Below are positions 22,846-25,264 of a stretch of 25,264 nucleotides of DNA, one piece after another. How positions within the stretch are numbered: position 1 is the first letter of the stretch; the number at the start of each line of letters is the position of its first letter. Location of the stretch: assembly GCA_963837735.1 (NCBI GenBank), contig CAWIOM010000018.1, positions 1 to 25,264 on the forward strand. The letters run 5' to 3'. The translations under genes were made by a program, and so were the position numbers. Below the pieces are notes generated by a model, which was not told where the DNA came from, searched no databases, and was given only the letters and a program-made list of their open reading frames with translations. The stretch comes from VRUE01 sp963837735. Its GTDB lineage: Bacteria; Actinomycetota; Thermoleophilia; Solirubrobacterales; 70-9.

Positions 22846-23568
22846 ATGAACCGAGACGAAAAGTCAGCAGCCATTGAGGAGATCGCGGCCCAGATCGAGG
22901 GCTCCGAGGCGATCTTCGCGGTCGACTACCGAGGCATCAGCGTCGCCCAGGCGGCTGAGCTGCGCGCAAAGCTCCGCGAGAACGACGCCAGCTTCCGCAT
23001 CGTCAAGAACCGGCTGACCAAACTGGCCGCCGACAAGGCCGGGGAGGAACGCCTCGCCGAGCTGCTCCAGGGGCCGACCGCGCTGACCTTCGTCCGCGGC
23101 GACACGGCCGCCGCCGCCAAGGCGATCACGACCTTCAACAAAGAGCACGACGTCCTCGCCTTCAAGGGCGGCTTCATGGACGAACTCGTCCTCGACGACG
23201 ACAAGTTCAAGTCGATCGCCCGCCTGCCGACCCGCGAGGTGCTTGACGGCCAGCTCGCCGGCGTCGTCGCCAGCCCGCTGACCGGACTCGTCCGGGGGCT
23301 TGGCTCGATGATCCAGGGGCTTGCGCTGCAGCTCGGGCAGATCGCAGAAAAAGGTCTCGTCAGTGGGGAGGCCCCGGCCGAGTCGGAGGAGAAACCCGCT
23401 GATGAGCCGGCCGCCAAAGCTGAGGAGCCCGAGGCTGATGGCGAGAAAGCTGACGAGGAGCCGGAGGCCGAGGAGAAGGCCGACGAGCCCGAGGCCGAGA
23501 CAGAGACTTCAGATGACGCAGGTGAGGACGCGGACGCGTCCGACGAGACTTCGAAAGAGGAGGAGTAA
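22846..23568 (+). CDS. rplJ: 50S ribosomal protein L10 with long acidic tail
   Basis: 240 residues. The L10 core covers ~1-170: MNRDEKSAAIEEIAAQIEGSE, FAVDYRGISVAQAAELRAKLR, FRIVKNRLTKLAA, then the L12-binding helix region (SMIQGLALQLGQIAEKG). About 65 residues of nearly pure Glu/Asp/Ala/Pro/Lys follow, extending well beyond normal length. L10 anchors L7/L12 dimers on the ribosomal stalk. The gene's 3' end also supplies GAGGAGGAG as ribosome-binding site for rplL. Confidence 0.96.
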   Translation: MNRDEKSAAIEEIAAQIEGSEAIFAVDYRGISVAQAAELRAKLRENDASFRIVKNRLTKLAADKAGEERLAELLQGPTALTFVRGDTAAAAKAITTFNKEHDVLAFKGGFMDELVLDDDKFKSIARLPTREVLDGQLAGVVASPLTGLVRGLGSMIQGLALQLGQIAEKGLVSGEAPAESEEKPADEPAAKAEEPEADGEKADEEPEAEEKADEPEAETETSDDAGEDADASDETSKEEE

Positions 23569-23573
23569 CCGCA

Positions 23574-23972
23574 GTGGCAACCAAAGCAATTGCAACCGAT
23601 GACTGGATCGAGGAGCTGAAGGGCATCTCGGTCCTCGAGCTCTCCGAGCGGATCAAAGCGCTCGAGGAGGAGTTCGGCGTCTCCGCGACCGCGGTCGCCG
23701 CCGCCGCTCCGGCTGCCGCCGGCGCCCCGGCCGGTGACGGCGATGGGGGCGAGGAGGAGGCTTCCACGGTCGACGTCATGCTGACCGAGGTCGGCGGCCA
23801 GAAAGTCCCCGTGATCAAGGTGGTCCGCACGGCGACCGGTCTCGGCCTGAAAGAGGCCAAGGCGATCGTCGACGAGGCCCCGAAAGCGATCAAAGAGGGC
23901 ATCGACCGCGACGAGGCGGAGAAGCTCAAGGCCGAACTTGAGGAGGCCGGCGCCACCGTCGAGCTCAAGTAA
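23574..23972 (+). CDS. rplL: 50S ribosomal protein L7/L12
   Basis: 132 residues from GTG 23574. An N-terminal dimerisation domain (WIEELKGISVLELSERIKALEEEFGV) leads into an Ala/Gly/Pro hinge with an acidic run, then the C-terminal factor-binding domain (VPVIKVVRTATGLGLKEAKAIVDEAP). It recruits translation GTPases. It lies 5 bases after rplJ. Confidence 0.97.
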   Translation: MATKAIATDDWIEELKGISVLELSERIKALEEEFGVSATAVAAAAPAAAGAPAGDGDGGEEEASTVDVMLTEVGGQKVPVIKVVRTATGLGLKEAKAIVDEAPKAIKEGIDRDEAEKLKAELEEAGATVELK

Positions 23973-23980
23973 GCTCGACG

Positions 23981-24052
23981 GGCCGCGCTCGGAATCCCAG
24001 GCAGGGAGCCGAGCTTGCGGCCGACCGCGCCCGTGTGTTATTTTTCGCGGTC
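23981..24052 (+). promoter_or_regulatory. Double hairpin in the rplL-rpoB spacer (attenuator or RNA-processing site)
   Basis: Hairpin 1 pairs GGCCGCGCTCGG (23981-23992) with CCGAGC-TT-GCGGCC (24009-24022), 12 bp with a 2-base bulge and a 16-base loop. Hairpin 2 pairs GACCGCG (24023-24029) with CGCGGTC (24046-24052) around a U-rich loop. No T-run follows, so it is not a simple full terminator. In E. coli the same spacer holds an attenuator and an RNase III site that lower rpoB relative to rplL. Confidence 0.5.
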
Positions 24053-24127
24053 GCGCGCTTGTTGTGCCCCCCTGCCCATATCTGCGCTTTTTCTACGTCC
24101 CTCTGACCTCCTGAGGAGTCGCCGACT

Positions 24128-25264
24128 TTGGCACGTTCCAACGCTGCCCCCGTAACCCGTAGGAGCTTTTCCGACCTAACAAACCCCCTCGAAGTACCCC
24201 ACCTGATCGATATTCAGCGACGCTCTTTCGAAGAGCTGACCGATCCCAAGAACGGTGGCCTGAGGGAAACCATTGACGACATATCCCCGATCGAGGACTA
24301 CACGGGGAATCTCGCGATCGTCTTCGGCGAGTTCAAGTTCGAGGACCCGCCCCACACGATCGACGAGTGTCGTGAGAAGGACATGACCTACTCACGGCCG
24401 CTGACCGCGACCGTCGCCTTCCAGAACAAGGAGACCGGAGAGATCCGGGAGCAGGCCGTCTTCATGGGCGACTTCCCGTGGATGACCGAGCGCGGCACCT
24501 TCATCATCAATGGCACCGAGCGGGTCGTCGTCACGCAGCTGGTGCGTTCGCCCGGCGCCTATGTGATGGCACCCAAGGACCCCGAAAAGCAGGTCTTCAT
24601 CGCCAACCTGATGCCGGCCCGCGGCTCCTGGCTGGAGCTCGAAGTCGACAAAAAAGGCAAAGTCTTCGTCCGCATCGACCGCAAGCGCAAACTGCCGGTC
24701 ACGGTCCTGCTGCGGGCGATGGGATACGTCGACAACGACGAGATCCTGAAGATGTTCGACAACTCGGTCTACCTGCGTCACACGATCGCGGCGGACACCG
24801 AAGCGACGCTGACCGAAGAGGGCGCCCTGATCGAGCTGTTCAAAAAGCAGCGCCCGGGCGAGCCGCCCTCGGTCGACGCCGCCAAGAACCTGCTCGAGCA
24901 GCTCTTCTTCGACCCGAAGCGCTACGACCTGACCCGCGTCGGCCGCTACAAGCTCAACGCGCGCCTCGATCTCGACATCGACCTCGACACCCGGGTCCTG
25001 ACCCACGACGACATCATCGCCCTGGTCAAGGAGCTCGTCAGCCTGCCGAAGCTGCTCGGAATTCCCGAGGAGATCGACGAGGAGAACCCGATCAAAGACT
25101 ACGCCGCGGAGGCGATCACCTACCCGCGGGAGCCAGTCAACGAGCACCTCGACGAGTACGAGCATTTCGGCAACCGGCGCCTGCGCACGGTCGGCGAGCT
25201 GATCCAGGAGGCCTTCCGCATCGGCCTCTACAGGATGGAGCGTGTGGTCCGCGAGCGGCTGACC
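24128..25264 (+). CDS. rpoB: RNA polymerase beta subunit, N-terminal part (cut by window end)
   Basis: 379 open codons run to the window edge. The start is TTG 24128, with GAGGAG at 24112-24117 ten bases upstream. No ATG occurs before residue ~86, and RpoB homology begins at once: RSFSDLTNPLEVPHLIDIQRRSFEEL. Typical beta motifs follow: GDFPWMTERGTFIINGTERVVVTQLVRSPG and GRYKLNARL. The rifampicin-resistance cluster lies beyond the window. Located 155 bases after rplL behind two hairpins. Confidence 0.97.
   Translation, partial: MARSNAAPVTRRSFSDLTNPLEVPHLIDIQRRSFEELTDPKNGGLRETIDDISPIEDYTGNLAIVFGEFKFEDPPHTIDECREKDMTYSRPLTATVAFQNKETGEIREQAVFMGDFPWMTERGTFIINGTERVVVTQLVRSPGAYVMAPKDPEKQVFIANLMPARGSWLELEVDKKGKVFVRIDRKRKLPVTVLLRAMGYVDNDEILKMFDNSVYLRHTIAADTEATLTEEGALIELFKKQRPGEPPSVDAAKNLLEQLFFDPKRYDLTRVGRYKLNARLDLDIDLDTRVLTHDDIIALVKELVSLPKLLGIPEEIDEENPIKDYAAEAITYPREPVNEHLDEYEHFGNRRLRTVGELIQEAFRIGLYRMERVVRERLT

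Overview
The window is a G+C-rich bacterial chromosome segment. It most likely comes from an actinobacterium of the Thermoleophilia/Solirubrobacterales type. That placement is inference from DUF1906 and CSLREA/choice-of-anchor proteins, Lys/His/Cys-rich C-terminal tails, many apparently leaderless genes (TANNNT box 6-7 nt before the start codon) and the rpmG-secE-nusG-rplKAJL-rpoB order. No 16S rRNA gene is present to confirm it.

Layout. 1-1988 (minus): a partial cupin, a secreted protein whose reading frame breaks before a Lys/His/Cys tail, and a MerR regulator. 2103-4890 (plus): a ferredoxin-reductase/fatty-acid-desaturase operon divergent from MerR, then a DUF5661 protein and a possible 50-residue membrane protein. 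4924-13237: an accessory region punctuated by four tRNA-Thr(GGT) sequences, one truncated and three full length. Between the tRNAs lie (i) a 1.16-kb integrase-less element with a HEWGH metallopeptidase and an overlapping 56-residue protein, (ii) a HipB-like regulator, an orphan HipA-N/HipS-like gene and a secreted DUF1906 protein, and (iii) a minus-strand CSLREA protein and a second, nearly identical DUF1906 gene. The DUF1906 gene and its downstream tRNA form a ~2-kb direct duplication. 13356-19718: secreted proteins, a truncated receiver domain, an acyl-CoA dehydrogenase, a nucleotide-sugar dehydrogenase and an RTX-like protein, several with single-base frameshifts. 19860-25264: a coiled-coil membrane protein, then rpmG, secE, nusG, rplK, rplA, rplJ, rplL and the start of rpoB, all intact.

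How the genes fit together. The reductase and desaturase probably form one electron-transfer and acyl-desaturation unit, perhaps controlled by MerR. The tRNA-Thr copies appear to have served both as an integration site and as recombination repeats. The right-hand end is the conserved export, transcription and translation cluster.

Caution. At least seven genes carry one-base indels that disrupt otherwise convincing proteins, and most look like +1 insertions. Assembly or read error cannot be separated from real decay without raw reads, so broken-gene calls are provisional.
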